Positions 46,411 through 56,400 of a DNA stretch of 64,000 nt are shown here, one piece after another. The position numbers and the translations under genes are program-made. The stretch is from the NCBI RefSeq assembly GCF_900112845.1, contig NZ_FONG01000001.1, forward strand, positions 496,001-560,000, given 5' to 3'. How positions within the stretch are numbered: position 1 is the stretch's first letter; the number at the start of each line of letters is the position of its first letter. The notes under the pieces were generated by a model that was not told the origin of the DNA, made no database searches, and saw nothing but the letters and a program-made list of their open reading frames with translations. This DNA is from Actinacidiphila alni. GTDB lineage: Bacteria; Actinomycetota; Actinomycetes; Streptomycetales; Streptomycetaceae.

Positions 46411-47622
46411 GTGGCAAGCGAAGATCTGGGACGTACGCTCCGGCGCCTGCGCCGTCTGGCCGATCTCACGCAGGAGGAACTGGCGGAGCGTTCGGACGTG
46501 TCCGTCGACGTCATCCGACAGCTTGAACAGCGGCGGAAGCATTCGGCGCGGCTCCCCACGCTGCACGCGTTGGCGAACGGTCTGGGCGTGGAGCTGACGA
46601 CGCTTCTCGGTGATCCGCCGGCGGTCGCCTCGGGGGAGAGCGACGGGCCCCGTTTCGTCGCCGTCCGCCGTGCGATCGTGCCCGTGCTCTGGGGGTCGCC
46701 GCAGCAGCCCGTCGGCCCGGACTTTTCGCTGAGCGGGCTGCGTGATCGGATCGCGGACGCGTGGACGCAGTATCACGAGGCTGAGTTCGACACAGTGATG
46801 AAGTCGCTTCCCGACCTGATCTCGGAAGCGCGTTCCGCCTCGGTGTCCGGCAGCTCGGACGACCGGGAAGCCGGGTTCGCCGCCTTGGCCAAGGCGCTGC
46901 AACTCGGCGGGCACGTCGCGGTCCGCATGGGCAAGACCGACCTCGCCCTGACAAGCCTGGAACGCGCGATAGGGGCCGCGGAGAAGTCCTCCGATCGACT
47001 GCTCGTGCCCATGATCGTCAACTCGACGGCGTGGACCTATCAGCGCCAGGGCCGCCTGGAGGACGCGCTGGCCATCGCACTGCGTGCCGCCGCCGACATG
47101 AAGGAGGCGGGTCGTACGGGCACGGCCGACGGGCTCAAGGTGTGGGGCGGGCTGATCATGAGCGCCGCCACGTCCGCTGCCCGGAGCGGGGATTACGAGC
47201 AGGCGGCAGTGATGATGGAGACGGCCGAGGCGGAGGCGAGCCGCGTCTCCAAGCTGCCGGTCGGCAGTGACAACCGCATGATCAGCGTCTTCAGCCCGTC
47301 CTCGGTCCGTATCGAACGCGTCCGCCTGGCCGTCCAGTACGGGCATTCCGCGGAAGCCCTGGCCCTGGCCAAGGGCATGCGACTGTCGAAGGACACGCCA
47401 CCGTCATGGCGTACGTGGCTGCTTCTCGATGTGGCTCGGGCGCACTCGGACGTCGGGGACGCCCCCGGGGCCGTCAAGACGCTTGAGTCGCTGCGCCGTG
47501 TCGCGCCGACGTGGATGCAGCACCACACCCTGGCGGTGGCCATCGTGCGGGATCTGTGGGCGCTCCCCAATCACCCGCCGGGCCTGCGGTCGTTGGCGGA
47601 GTTCCTTGGCGTCGCGGATTAG
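46411..47622 (+). CDS. XRE-family regulator with TPR-like C-terminal domain
   Basis: GTG 46411 follows GTGAGGGC. 403 aa. Residues about 8-65 form a Cro/CI-type HTH (LADLTQEELAERSDVSVDVIRQLEQ). The rest is alpha-helical with TPR-like pairs: LALTSLERAIGAAEKS, RLEDALAIALRAAADM, AAVMMETAEAEA and LALAKGMRLS. Such HTH-TPR proteins often act as peptide- or metabolite-responsive regulators in Streptomyces. An ATP-binding RsbW-like gene follows, a common pairing in Streptomyces developmental loci, though the DUF397 gene usual in those is replaced here by a 16-codon ORF. Confidence 0.88.
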   Translation: MASEDLGRTLRRLRRLADLTQEELAERSDVSVDVIRQLEQRRKHSARLPTLHALANGLGVELTTLLGDPPAVASGESDGPRFVAVRRAIVPVLWGSPQQPVGPDFSLSGLRDRIADAWTQYHEAEFDTVMKSLPDLISEARSASVSGSSDDREAGFAALAKALQLGGHVAVRMGKTDLALTSLERAIGAAEKSSDRLLVPMIVNSTAWTYQRQGRLEDALAIALRAAADMKEAGRTGTADGLKVWGGLIMSAATSAARSGDYEQAAVMMETAEAEASRVSKLPVGSDNRMISVFSPSSVRIERVRLAVQYGHSAEALALAKGMRLSKDTPPSWRTWLLLDVARAHSDVGDAPGAVKTLESLRRVAPTWMQHHTLAVAIVRDLWALPNHPPGLRSLAEFLGVAD

Positions 47623-47746
47623 CGTCCCGAAAGTAGGACGCTGCGTCACTGTCGCAGCACATAGCGCTCCGTAATCCTGGCCGGGAGGACCCCGTTCCGC
47701 CGTCGCGGCACCGGGGTACGGCCGACACCCGCGCAGGAGCGCCGAC

Positions 47747-47797
47747 ATGACAGAACCCGAACACCACGCACCTACGTCCTCGGAGACCGCAGGGTGA
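47747..47797 (+). CDS. 16-codon ORF overlapping the ATP-binding protein gene
   Basis: ATG 47747 has a good AGGAG seven bases upstream; the peptide is MTEPEHHAPTSSETAG. Its stop overlaps the GTG start of the next gene (GTGA). The length, strong ribosome site and exact overlap suggest a coupling leader rather than a functional peptide. It may be a remnant of the small partner gene often found here in related loci. Confidence 0.45.
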   Translation: MTEPEHHAPTSSETAG

Positions 47798-48243
47798 CCG
47801 CCCGTATGTCGGCAGCCGTGGCCGAAGAGCCTTCTTCTGTTGTCGTGAGGATGTGGCCGCACGGTCCCCGTTCGGTGGGCAGGGCACGGCGATTACTGGT
47901 CCACCACCTTGCCGCCTGGGACCTGGCCCACCTCACGGACACCGCCGAACTGATCGTCTCGGAACTGGTGACCAACAGTGTCAACCACGCGCGTGAGCCT
48001 CGTGGACGCCTGATCGCCACGCGCTTCGAGCGCGTGGACAGCGGCGTACGCATCGAGGTGCACGACGCCAACGACCACAAGCCGGAACGCCGGGAGGCGC
48101 TGTCCGACGAAGAGTCCGGACGCGGCTTGGCCCTGGTCGATGCCCTCACCGATGGACGCTGGGGTGTGAGCGACCGCCCTGGCGTCGGGAAACTCGTCTG
48201 GGCCGTGTGCGCCGGGGGCGGCGTCGAAGAGGTGTCGGGGTGA
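47794..48243 (+). CDS. RsbW-like ATP-binding protein (HATPase_c_2, anti-sigma-type kinase)
   Basis: GTG 47794 with GGAG upstream; ATG 47806 is an alternative. 149 aa, a single GHKL domain: N-box ELVTNSVNHA, G1-like VRIEVHDAND, and SGRGLALVDALTDGRWGV. Streptomyces carries many such proteins, some partnering anti-anti-sigma factors or XRE/DUF397 pairs. It is likely cotranscribed with the XRE gene. Kinase activity is not certain. Confidence 0.9.
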   Translation: MTARMSAAVAEEPSSVVVRMWPHGPRSVGRARRLLVHHLAAWDLAHLTDTAELIVSELVTNSVNHAREPRGRLIATRFERVDSGVRIEVHDANDHKPERREALSDEESGRGLALVDALTDGRWGVSDRPGVGKLVWAVCAGGGVEEVSG

Positions 48244-48443
48244 GCGTGTGGACGGTCCTACGGCCACGGGGGAGGCGCGGCTACTGCGAGCACATCGCGA
48301 GGCGGGGCTGTTGGGCGGGGCGCCTGGTGTGCGCGGGTGTCAGCGTCGCCTGAGCCCACTCGACGGGGGCTCGCTCCGGCCGATGCCGGCGCTCACCTCG
48401 CTGGGGTGGGCCCCGGCTGCGGCGTAAGAGCCGGACCGGGCAG

Positions 48444-49307
48444 TCACACCCCCGCCACCAGCAACTCCTCTCCGCTCGACGTCCGCAACCCGTCCGTCCG
48501 CCCCGCGAAATAGCGCTCGTTGAGGGCCGTCGCCGAGACGTGGTGGGCGTCGGGGAAGCCGGCGGTGCGGGCGAGGGTGAGGGCCTCGGCGGGGGAGTAG
48601 AAGGTGATGAAGGGCGTGCCGGAGGCGCGGGCGCCGCGTTCGGCGGCGGCGCGGACGGCGCGTTCGGCCGGGGGGAGGAGGCCCAGTGGGGGCTGGAAGG
48701 TCATGACGACGGTGGAGCCGGGGGCGAGGGCGGACAGGGTGCGGAGGGTGGCCGCGTTGGCCTCGTGGGTGAGGTACATGCTGACGCCTGCCGAGGCCAC
48801 GACCGCGGGCCGGGCCGGGTCGAAACCGGCCGCCACGAGCCGGTCCCACCAGGAGTCCGCGCCCTCGAAGTCGACCGGGACGAACGTCGGGCGGCCGGGG
48901 GCGTCGAGGCCGAGGTCGGCCAGCCGCCGCCGCTTCCACTCCTGGGGCTCCGGCCGGTCGACCTCGAACACCCGCAGCCGGTCGGCGAGATCGGGCCTGC
49001 GCTGCGCGAAGGTGTCCAGGCCGGCGCCGAGCAGCACGTACTGCCCGACCCCCGCGGCCAGCCGTTCCAGGACCAGGTCCTCGATGAAGCGGGCCCGGGC
49101 CAGGACGCCCGCGCGGTAGCGGCTGGTGCCGTCCGGGTCCATGTCGCCGCGCTGCCGCCAGCCGTCCTCCGGGTCGGCCAGCCGCAGGCCGATCCCGTCC
49201 TCCAGGACGTGCGGCGGCGGATCGCTGAGCAGGTGGACGGCCCGCCACAGGGCGACCCGTACGGCCGTGCTGTCGGGCGCACCCGTCCCAAGGTCCGGGC
49301 CATCCAT
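48444..49307 (-). CDS. Class I SAM methyltransferase of the TIGR00027/leucine carboxyl methyltransferase type
   Basis: ATG 49307 overlaps the upstream stop by one base (TGATG); GTG 49310 would give a 4-base overlap. 287 aa. VGQYVLLGAGLDTFAQR is the family's SAM-binding motif, FEVDRPEPQEWKRRRL the ribose loop, and FITFYSPAEALTLARTAGF the C-terminal block. Acceptors of these enzymes are mostly unknown; some modify polyketides or lipids in mycobacteria. It is the third gene of an RHH-VOC-methyltransferase operon. The gap to its right neighbour on the plus strand (48244-48443) shows no feature. Confidence 0.9.
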   Translation of the reverse strand: MDGPDLGTGAPDSTAVRVALWRAVHLLSDPPPHVLEDGIGLRLADPEDGWRQRGDMDPDGTSRYRAGVLARARFIEDLVLERLAAGVGQYVLLGAGLDTFAQRRPDLADRLRVFEVDRPEPQEWKRRRLADLGLDAPGRPTFVPVDFEGADSWWDRLVAAGFDPARPAVVASAGVSMYLTHEANAATLRTLSALAPGSTVVMTFQPPLGLLPPAERAVRAAAERGARASGTPFITFYSPAEALTLARTAGFPDAHHVSATALNERYFAGRTDGLRTSSGEELLVAGV

Positions 49308-49657
49308 CACGCGCCCCCGAGCGGGGCTTGCAGGCTCCACAGCCGCCCGTCCGGATCACGCACCGTCATCTCACGCGTCCCGAAGTGCGTCTCCGTGAAG
49401 GGCTCGACGACCTCCACACCCGCGGCCGCGCGGAAGGCGTCGCCGTCGGGCACCTTCAGCACCAGGCGTGGCTCCCGCAACTCCTGTCCCTCCGGCACCT
49501 CGGCGATGAAGAGGGACGGGCCCACGGCGTTGCGCAATTGGCCCGAATGATGATCCGTGGCGAAGTCCAGTTCATAGCCGAGCCCTTGAAAGAATGTGGC
49601 CGCCTTGCCCCAATTGTGGGTTTCCAGGAATACGGCCTCGATGCCTTCCGTCGCCAT
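49307..49657 (-). CDS. VOC-family (glyoxalase/bleomycin-resistance fold) protein
   Basis: ATG 49657 follows AAGGAGACGTGAG, which lies in the end of the upstream gene. 116 aa, one VOC domain: AVFLETHNWGKAATFFQGLGYEL, LVLKVPDGDAF and MTVRDPDGRLWSLQAP. The conserved end Glu-type ligand is not evident, so metal catalysis is unsure; binding or resistance is equally possible. Spacing of one base to the RHH gene and overlap with the methyltransferase imply a tight operon. Confidence 0.88.
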   Translation of the reverse strand: MATEGIEAVFLETHNWGKAATFFQGLGYELDFATDHHSGQLRNAVGPSLFIAEVPEGQELREPRLVLKVPDGDAFRAAAGVEVVEPFTETHFGTREMTVRDPDGRLWSLQAPLGGA

Positions 49658-49658
49658 C

Positions 49659-49847
49659 TCACGTCTCCTTGTCGCTCGTCCGTCGCCGCGCCCCGCGCGG
49701 CTCCTCCGGCTCGTCGAGATACGCGCGCAGCGCGTCGGCCACGAGGGCCGACAGTGACCGCTCCGTCTCGATCGCACGGTGCTTGACCTGCTTGATCAGC
49801 CCGATCGGCAGGTACACGTTGAACTGCTTGACGTCATCGTCTGCCAC
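49659..49847 (-). CDS. Ribbon-helix-helix (CopG/Arc-type) protein
   Basis: GTG 49847; 62 aa. [20 protein letters not shown] is the beta-strand and helix 1 and [13 protein letters not shown] helix 2 of a CopG-type RHH; a basic tail follows. RHH dimers bind short tandem repeats, and three CTAG boxes 8 bp apart lie 11-30 bp upstream. It probably autoregulates the operon with the VOC and methyltransferase genes. An antitoxin role is less likely because no toxin is adjacent, although the VOC gene occupies the usual toxin position. Confidence 0.85.
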   Translation of the reverse strand: MADDDVKQFNVYLPIGLIKQVKHRAIETERSLSALVADALRAYLDEPEEPRGARRRTSDKET

Positions 49848-49857
49848 GCCGCCAATG

Positions 49858-49877
49858 CTAGCAATCTAGCGGGCTAG
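49858..49877. promoter_or_regulatory. Three CTAG boxes at 8-bp intervals upstream of the RHH gene
   Basis: CTAG at 49858, 49866 and 49874, read GCTAGCAATCTAGCGGGCTA. CTAG is rare in GC-rich actinobacterial DNA. The even spacing suits cooperative binding of RHH dimers. On the minus strand the boxes overlap TAGATT, a possible -10 element. Confidence 0.65.
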
Positions 49878-50095
49878 GTCACGCGGAAGCCGCGGCGACG
49901 CGCGCGGAGCGCCACGCCGCCGCGGGGCGTTTTCAAGTGATTGACCAATGAATGCCCGCCATTGGTGCGAAACGCACCCTGTCAACGATCCGTCAGCGCT
50001 GCACCATTGACGCCGGGGTGGGTTCGGGACAAGATTCCTGAACGTCTCACCGGCATGCCCCCGTGCCGCCCCTCACCTGCATCCCAGGTGTGCTC

Positions 50096-50109
50096 TGACA
50101 ACGTTGTCA
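50096..50109. promoter_or_regulatory. LacI-type operator TGACAACGTTGTCA before GH92 operon
   Basis: A perfect 14-bp palindrome 17 bp upstream of ATG 50127, next to AAAGGAG. The same site, with one change, precedes the GH92 gene at 19812. Confidence 0.7.
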
Positions 50110-50126
50110 AAGGAGTAGAGGACACA

Positions 50127-53100
50127 ATGACTCCACGGATGCCGCGGCTGCGCTCCGCGGCGGTCGCGGCGCTCACCGCACTCCTCGCGGCAGGGGCGGC
50201 GACGCTGCCCGCGCAGAGCGCGCACGCCGCCGGCGGCTCCGCCGCGTCGGCGGACGGCGACCTGACCCACCTGGTCAACCCGTTCATCGGCACGCAGAAC
50301 GACGGGAACACGTATCCCGGCGCCGCCGTGCCGTTCGGCATGGTCCAGCTCTCCCCGGACACCGGCCACAACACGGGCTACGACTACAACCAGGACCACA
50401 TCCGCGGCTTCAGCTCCGTGCACCTGTCGGGTGTCGGCTGCGGGCTCGGCGGCGACCTGCCCGTCCTGCCCACCACCGGCGCGATCACCAGCACCGACGA
50501 CGCCGCCTACGCCGCGCAGTTCAGCCACGCCGACGAGACCGCGTCGCCCGGCTACTACAAGGTGAAGCTCGGCACCGGCATCACCGCCGAGCTGACCGCG
50601 ACCACCCGCACCGGCTGGCAGCGCTACACCTTCCCGGCGACCGACCAGGCGAACGTGCTGCTCAACTCCGGGCAGGCGCTGCACCAGATCACCAGCAGCA
50701 AGGTGACCGTGATCGACGACCGTACGGTGCTGACCACCATCACCGGCCGCGGCTTCTGCCAGGACACCCAGCCGTACACGGTGTACACGCAGACCCGCTT
50801 CGACCGGCCCTTCACCTCCTTCGGCACCTGGAACGGCAGCACCGTGACCGCGGGCAGCCGTACCTCCACCTCCACCGGGCTCGGCGGCGCCTACGCGCGC
50901 TTCGACACCACCAAGGACCAGCAGGTCACCGCAGTGACCTCGCTGTCGTGGGTGGGCCCGGACGGCGCCGCGAAGAATCTGGCCGCCGAGGGCGGCGGCA
51001 CCTTCGACCACGCGGCCGCCGCCGCGCGGCAGGCATGGCAGCAACGGCTCGGCCAGATCCGGGTGCAGGGCGGCACCGACGAGCAGCAGCGCACCTTCTA
51101 CTCCTCGCTCTACCGCTCCTTCCTCGCCCCGAACGTCGGCAGCGACGTGGACGGCCGCTACACCGGCTGGGACGACAAGGTGCACCCGGCGAACGGCATC
51201 ACGTACTACCAGAACTGGTCGCTGTGGGACACCTACCGCACCCAGCAGCAACTGCTGTCGTTGCTGGCGCCCGCGGAGTCCCGGGACATGGCGCTGTCGC
51301 TGCTGCGCGTCGCCGACGAGAGCGGGCAGCTGCCGCGCTGGGGCTACGCGACCGCCGAGACCAACATCATGACCGGCGACCCGGTCACCCCGTTCCTGGT
51401 GGACGCCTACCGGCAGGGGCTGCTCAAGGGCCATGAGGAAGAGGCGTACCGGGCGCTGAAGAAGCACGTGGACACCGTGCCGCCCGCCTCCTCGCCCGCC
51501 GCCGGCCGGCAGGCCGACGTCGAGTACCTGGCGAACGGCTATGTGCCGTACGACCCGGCCAGGCCCGGCAAGCCCGGCGACAACGACTACCAGCACGGCC
51601 CGTCCGCCACGCTGGAGTACGCGCTGGCCGACGCCGCCGTCGGCGGGATGGCGCAGTCGCTCGGCCACGGCGCCGACGCCCGCCGCTATCTGGCCCGCGG
51701 CCAGAACTACCGCAGCATCCTCGACCCGAGCACCGGCTTCTTCCGCGCCCGGGACAACGACGGCGCCTTCGTCGGCCCGGACGACCCGGCCGCGAGCGTC
51801 GGCTTCCACGAGGGCACGTCCTGGCAGTACATGTGGCTGGTGCCGCAGGACGTGCCGGGCCTGGTCGGCCTGATCGGCGGCACCGACACCGCCAACACCC
51901 GCCTGGACTCCTTCTTCGCGTACGACCAGCTGCTCAAGGACCCGGCCGGGACCGCCCGCGACGTCTGGGTCAACGGCCCCTACTCGTACTACAACCAGGA
52001 CAAGTACAACCCGCAGAACGAGCCGGACCTCAGCGCGCCCTACACGTACCTGTCCACCGGACAGCCGTGGAAGACCACCGACGTGGTGCACGCCGCGCTG
52101 ACCCTGTTCACCAACGCGCCCAACGGCGTCACCGGCAACGACGACCTCGGCACCATGTCGTCCTGGCAGGTGCTCTCCGCGATCGGCATCTACCCGACGA
52201 CGCCCGGCACCGACCTGTGGGGCCTGTCCACGCCGATCTTCGACAAGGTCGACCTCACCCTCGACCGGCACTACTACCCGCGCGGAAAGCTCAGCATCAC
52301 CGCGCCCGGCAGCAGCGACACCGACCGCTACATCCAGTCCGCGCGGCTCGGCGGCAAGAAGCTGCGCACGACGTACATCAGCACCGCCGACATCCGGGCG
52401 GGCAAGGACCTCGCCCTCACCGTCGGCTCCACGCCGTCGGACTGGGGCACCGGCAAGCACGACGGACCGCCCGCGCCCGACCACGTCTACCCGACCGTGC
52501 GGCACACCGCCGCCTCGGTCTCCCCGGCCGCGCCCGGCGTCCTGACCGGCAGCGAGGGCACGACGCTGGACGTCTCGGCGATCCTCACCGCGCCCGGCAA
52601 GGCGTACGGCACGGTCACCGTCAGCGCGCCCAAGGGCTTCACCGCGCAGCCGCGCAGCACCGGCTTCAAGGTCGACTCGGGCACCCTGCCCACCACCCAC
52701 ACCGTGCCGGTGCGGCTCACCGTCCCCAAGGGCACACCCGACGGCACCTACCAGGTCACCGTCAAGGTCACCCAGAAGGGCGGCCCCACGGCGACCAGGA
52801 CCGTACCGGTGTCGGTGGCGACCTCCAGCTGTGAGGGGAGCAGCGGCTTCTGCGCGCAGGACCTGTCCGCGCAGTACGACGTGGACGGGGTGAGCACCGC
52901 GGGTGCGACCGGCGCCGACTTCGACGGCACCGGGACCAGCTTCCCCGCCGAGGAGCTGCCGGCCCCCGGGCCCGGTGTGCTCGGCGGGCGGGCCTACACC
53001 TTCCCCGACACCACCGGCAGCGCCGCCAACTTCGCCACCGCGCACGGCCAGACCGTGCCGCTGGTGCAGCGCGCCTACTCCGCGCTCGACGTGCTGCTCA

Positions 53101-53390
53101 CCGCACACCACGGCGACGTGACCGGCACCGCCACCGTGCACTACGCCGACGGCAGCTCCGCGCCGGTGACCCTGACCGCCACCGACTGGGCCGCCGGCGG
53201 CCCCCGGCTCGGCGAGGACACCGCGATCCACGCCGACACCCGGTACGACAAGACCGGTGCGCGCGACGGCGTCGGCGTCAACATCTGGCACCTCGCCGTG
53301 CCGCTGGACCGCACGAAGACCGCGGTCTCCCTCACCCTTCCCGACGACACCCGGCTGGCGCTGTACGCGGTCAGCGGGCGTGACGCATGA
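50127..53390 (+). CDS. Secreted GH92 alpha-mannosidase with NEW3-like domain
   Basis: ATG 50127 with AAAGGAG further upstream (GGAG...GAGG). 1,087 aa. Signal peptide RLRSAAVAALTALLAAGAATL ends near SAHAAGG (residue about 32). GH92 marks: VNPFIGTQNDGNTYPGAAVP, HIRGFSSVHLSGVGCG, EGTSWQYMWLVPQDVPGL and catalytic GNDDLGTMSSWQVLSAIGIY. From about residue 790 follow an NEW3-like fold and a second beta-sandwich ending RLALYAVSGRDA. It belongs to a coupled pair: its stop overlaps an ATG of the next gene. Probably acts on high-mannose glycans released by the PNGase A-like enzyme or on fungal mannan. Confidence 0.92.
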   Translation: MTPRMPRLRSAAVAALTALLAAGAATLPAQSAHAAGGSAASADGDLTHLVNPFIGTQNDGNTYPGAAVPFGMVQLSPDTGHNTGYDYNQDHIRGFSSVHLSGVGCGLGGDLPVLPTTGAITSTDDAAYAAQFSHADETASPGYYKVKLGTGITAELTATTRTGWQRYTFPATDQANVLLNSGQALHQITSSKVTVIDDRTVLTTITGRGFCQDTQPYTVYTQTRFDRPFTSFGTWNGSTVTAGSRTSTSTGLGGAYARFDTTKDQQVTAVTSLSWVGPDGAAKNLAAEGGGTFDHAAAAARQAWQQRLGQIRVQGGTDEQQRTFYSSLYRSFLAPNVGSDVDGRYTGWDDKVHPANGITYYQNWSLWDTYRTQQQLLSLLAPAESRDMALSLLRVADESGQLPRWGYATAETNIMTGDPVTPFLVDAYRQGLLKGHEEEAYRALKKHVDTVPPASSPAAGRQADVEYLANGYVPYDPARPGKPGDNDYQHGPSATLEYALADAAVGGMAQSLGHGADARRYLARGQNYRSILDPSTGFFRARDNDGAFVGPDDPAASVGFHEGTSWQYMWLVPQDVPGLVGLIGGTDTANTRLDSFFAYDQLLKDPAGTARDVWVNGPYSYYNQDKYNPQNEPDLSAPYTYLSTGQPWKTTDVVHAALTLFTNAPNGVTGNDDLGTMSSWQVLSAIGIYPTTPGTDLWGLSTPIFDKVDLTLDRHYYPRGKLSITAPGSSDTDRYIQSARLGGKKLRTTYISTADIRAGKDLALTVGSTPSDWGTGKHDGPPAPDHVYPTVRHTAASVSPAAPGVLTGSEGTTLDVSAILTAPGKAYGTVTVSAPKGFTAQPRSTGFKVDSGTLPTTHTVPVRLTVPKGTPDGTYQVTVKVTQKGGPTATRTVPVSVATSSCEGSSGFCAQDLSAQYDVDGVSTAGATGADFDGTGTSFPAEELPAPGPGVLGGRAYTFPDTTGSAANFATAHGQTVPLVQRAYSALDVLLTAHHGDVTGTATVHYADGSSAPVTLTATDWAAGGPRLGEDTAIHADTRYDKTGARDGVGVNIWHLAVPLDRTKTAVSLTLPDDTRLALYAVSGRDA

Positions 53391-53437
53391 GGCATTCCGA
53401 GCAGGACCCCGGAGCCGCAAGGAGAAAGGCAACACCC

Positions 53438-56400
53438 ATGAGACGTGGCCCACTGCGCCGCACCCTCACCAGAACCGCGCTGGCAGGCGCGGTCTCGATG
53501 GCCCTGACCGTGCCCGTCACCGCGCTCGCGCACGCGGACACGGCGAAGTCCGGCGGCGGCACGCCCGCCCCCGCCTTCACGACGTCCTTCGAGTCCGGTG
53601 ACGCGCAGCCGACCTGGACCGACACCGCCGAGACCGACGCCAAGGGCAACCCGGACGTCTCCGGGGTCACCGCGGGCACCCTGCCCGTGCTGGCCGGCAG
53701 CATCAAGGACAAGATCGCCGAGGTCACGGCCAGTTCGGACAACCCGCCGAACGAGGTCGCGAAGAACGCCGCCGACGAGGACCCCAACACCAAGTGGCTG
53801 ACCTTCGCCAGTACCGGCTGGGTGCAGTACAAGCTGTCCGCGGACGTGACGGTCAAGAAGTACGCGCTCACCGCGGCGAACGACTCGCCGGAGCGCGACC
53901 CGAAGGACTTCACCCTCCAGGGCTCGGCCAACGGCACCGACTGGACCACCGTCGACACCCGTAGCGGTGTGAAGTTCGCCGGCCGGTTCAAGAGCAACAT
54001 CTACGAGGTCGCCGACCCGGGCGCGTACCGCTACTACCGGCTGAACGTCACGGCCAACACCAGCGGCGACATCGTGCAGCTCGCCGACCTGATCCTGTCC
54101 GACGGCTCGGCGCTCCCGCCGCCGGTCTCCGGCATGACCACCGAGGTCGGCAAGGGCCCGTCCTCGGGCCCCAACGTCAAGCCGAGCGTGGGCTTCACCG
54201 GCCTCAAGGCACTGGAGTACGCGGGCAGCCACACCCAGTCCGGCGCCGTGCACGCGTACAACAAGCTGTACGACGTGCACATACCGGTGAAGCGGGACAC
54301 CCGGCTGTCGTACGACATCTTCCCCGAGCTGACCGGCGGGGACCTGAAGTACCCGAGCACGTACGCCTCGATCGACCTGCACTTCACCGACGGCAGCTAC
54401 CTCAGCAAGCTGCGGACCCCGGCGCAGGACCAGAACGGCGTCACGCTCAGCCCCAACGGCCAGGGCGCCGCGAAGATCCTCTACGCCTCGCAGTGGAACG
54501 CCGTCGCCTCGGACATCGGCAAGGTGGCCGCGGGCAAGACGATCGACCGCATCCTGCTCGGCTACGACAACCCGGCGGGCACCGCGCAGGAGGGCTCGAA
54601 CACCCAGTTCAAGGGGTGGATCGACGACCTGACCATCGGCACCGCCCCGGCGCCGGACCGCTCGGCGACCTACGCCGACCACGTCGACACCCGGCGCGGC
54701 ACCAACGCCTCGGGCTCCTTCTCGCGCGGCAACAACCTCCCGCTGACCGCCGTCCCGAACGGCTTCAACTTCTTCACGCCGGTCACCGACGCGGGCTCGA
54801 CCAGCTGGGAGTACAGCTACGCCGCGCAGAACAACGACGACAATCTGCCGACGCTCCAGGCGCTCGGCATCAGCCACGAGCCGAGCCCCTGGATGGGGGA
54901 CCGCGACACCTTCCAGGTGATGCCGTCCGCCGCGTCCGGCACCCCGGACCTGAACCGGAGCAAGCGCGCGCTGGCCTTCGACCACAAGGACGAGGTCGCC
55001 AAGCCGCACTACTACGGCGTCACCTTCAAGAACGGCATCAAGGCCGAGATCGCGCCCACCGACCACGCCGCGGAATTCCGCTTCACCTTCCCCGGCGACA
55101 CCGGTGACGTGCTGTTCGACAACGTCAACAACAACGGCGGTCTGACCTTCGACGCCGCCAAGGGCACCCTGGACGGCTACTCCGACGTCAACATCGGCGG
55201 CGGCGAGGCCGCGACGCGGATGTACGTGCACGGCGAGTTCGACAAGACGCCCGGCACGGCCACCAAGGTCACCGGCCAGGGCCGCGACAATGTCACCGGC
55301 TACGCCCAGTTCGACACCTCGGGCTCCAAGACCGTGACGCTGCGGATCGCCACCTCGTTCATCGGCGCCGACCAGGCGAAGAAGAACCTGGACCTGGAGA
55401 TCCCGCAGGGCACGTCCTTCGACACCGTCGAGAAGAACGCCGAGCGGCAGTGGAACGCCAAGCTCGGCAAGGTCGAGGTGCAGGGCGCGAGCGAGGACCA
55501 GCTCACCACGCTGTACTCGAACCTGTACCGGATGAACCTCTACCCCAACTCCGGTGCGGAGAACACGGGGACGGCCGCGAAGCCGGTGTACAAGTACGCC
55601 AGCCCGTTCTCGAAGGCCACCGGCACCAGCACGCCCACCCAGACCGGCGCGAAGATCGTGGACGGCAAGGTCTACGTCAACAACGGCTTCTGGGACACCT
55701 ACCGCACCGAGTGGCCCGCCTACTCGCTGCTGGAGTCCAAGACCGCCGGTGAACTCGCCGACGGCTTCGTGCAGCAGTACAAGGACGGCGGCTGGACCGC
55801 CCGTTGGTCCTCGCCTGGCTACGCCGACCTGATGACCGGCACCAGCTCCGACGTGGCCTTCGCCGACGCCTTCGCCAAGGGCGTCGACAACTTCGACGCC
55901 AAGGCGGCCTACGAGGCTGCCGTGAAGAACGCCACCGTCTTCCCGACGGCCGGCGGTGTCGGCCGCAAGGGCCTGGACACCTCGGTGTTCAACGGCTACA
56001 CCAACACCTCGGTCGACGGCAGCGTCTCCTGGTCGCTGGACGGCTACATCAACGACTACGGCATCGGCCAGATGGCCGCCAAGCTCGCCAAGGCCCCGCA
56101 CACCTCCAAGGCCGACCGCGAGCGCTACCAGGAGGAGTCGGCGTACTTCCTGGGCCGCGCCCAGAACTACACCACGCTGTTCAACTCCAATGTCGGCTTC
56201 TTCGAGGGCCGCAAGGCCGACGGCTCCTGGCGCGTCCCGGACGCCTCCTACGACCCGCAGCAGTGGGGCAACGAGTACACCGAGACCAACGCCTGGAACT
56301 ACGCCTTCACCGTGCCGCAGGACCCGAACGGCCTCGCCGCGCTCTACGGCGGCCAGAGGGGCCTGGAGAAGAAGCTCGACGCCTTCTTCGGCACCCAGGA

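Noticed and set aside
49659..49847. Toxin-antitoxin module
   Set aside because: The RHH protein could be an antitoxin, but the adjacent gene is a VOC-fold protein, not a known toxin.
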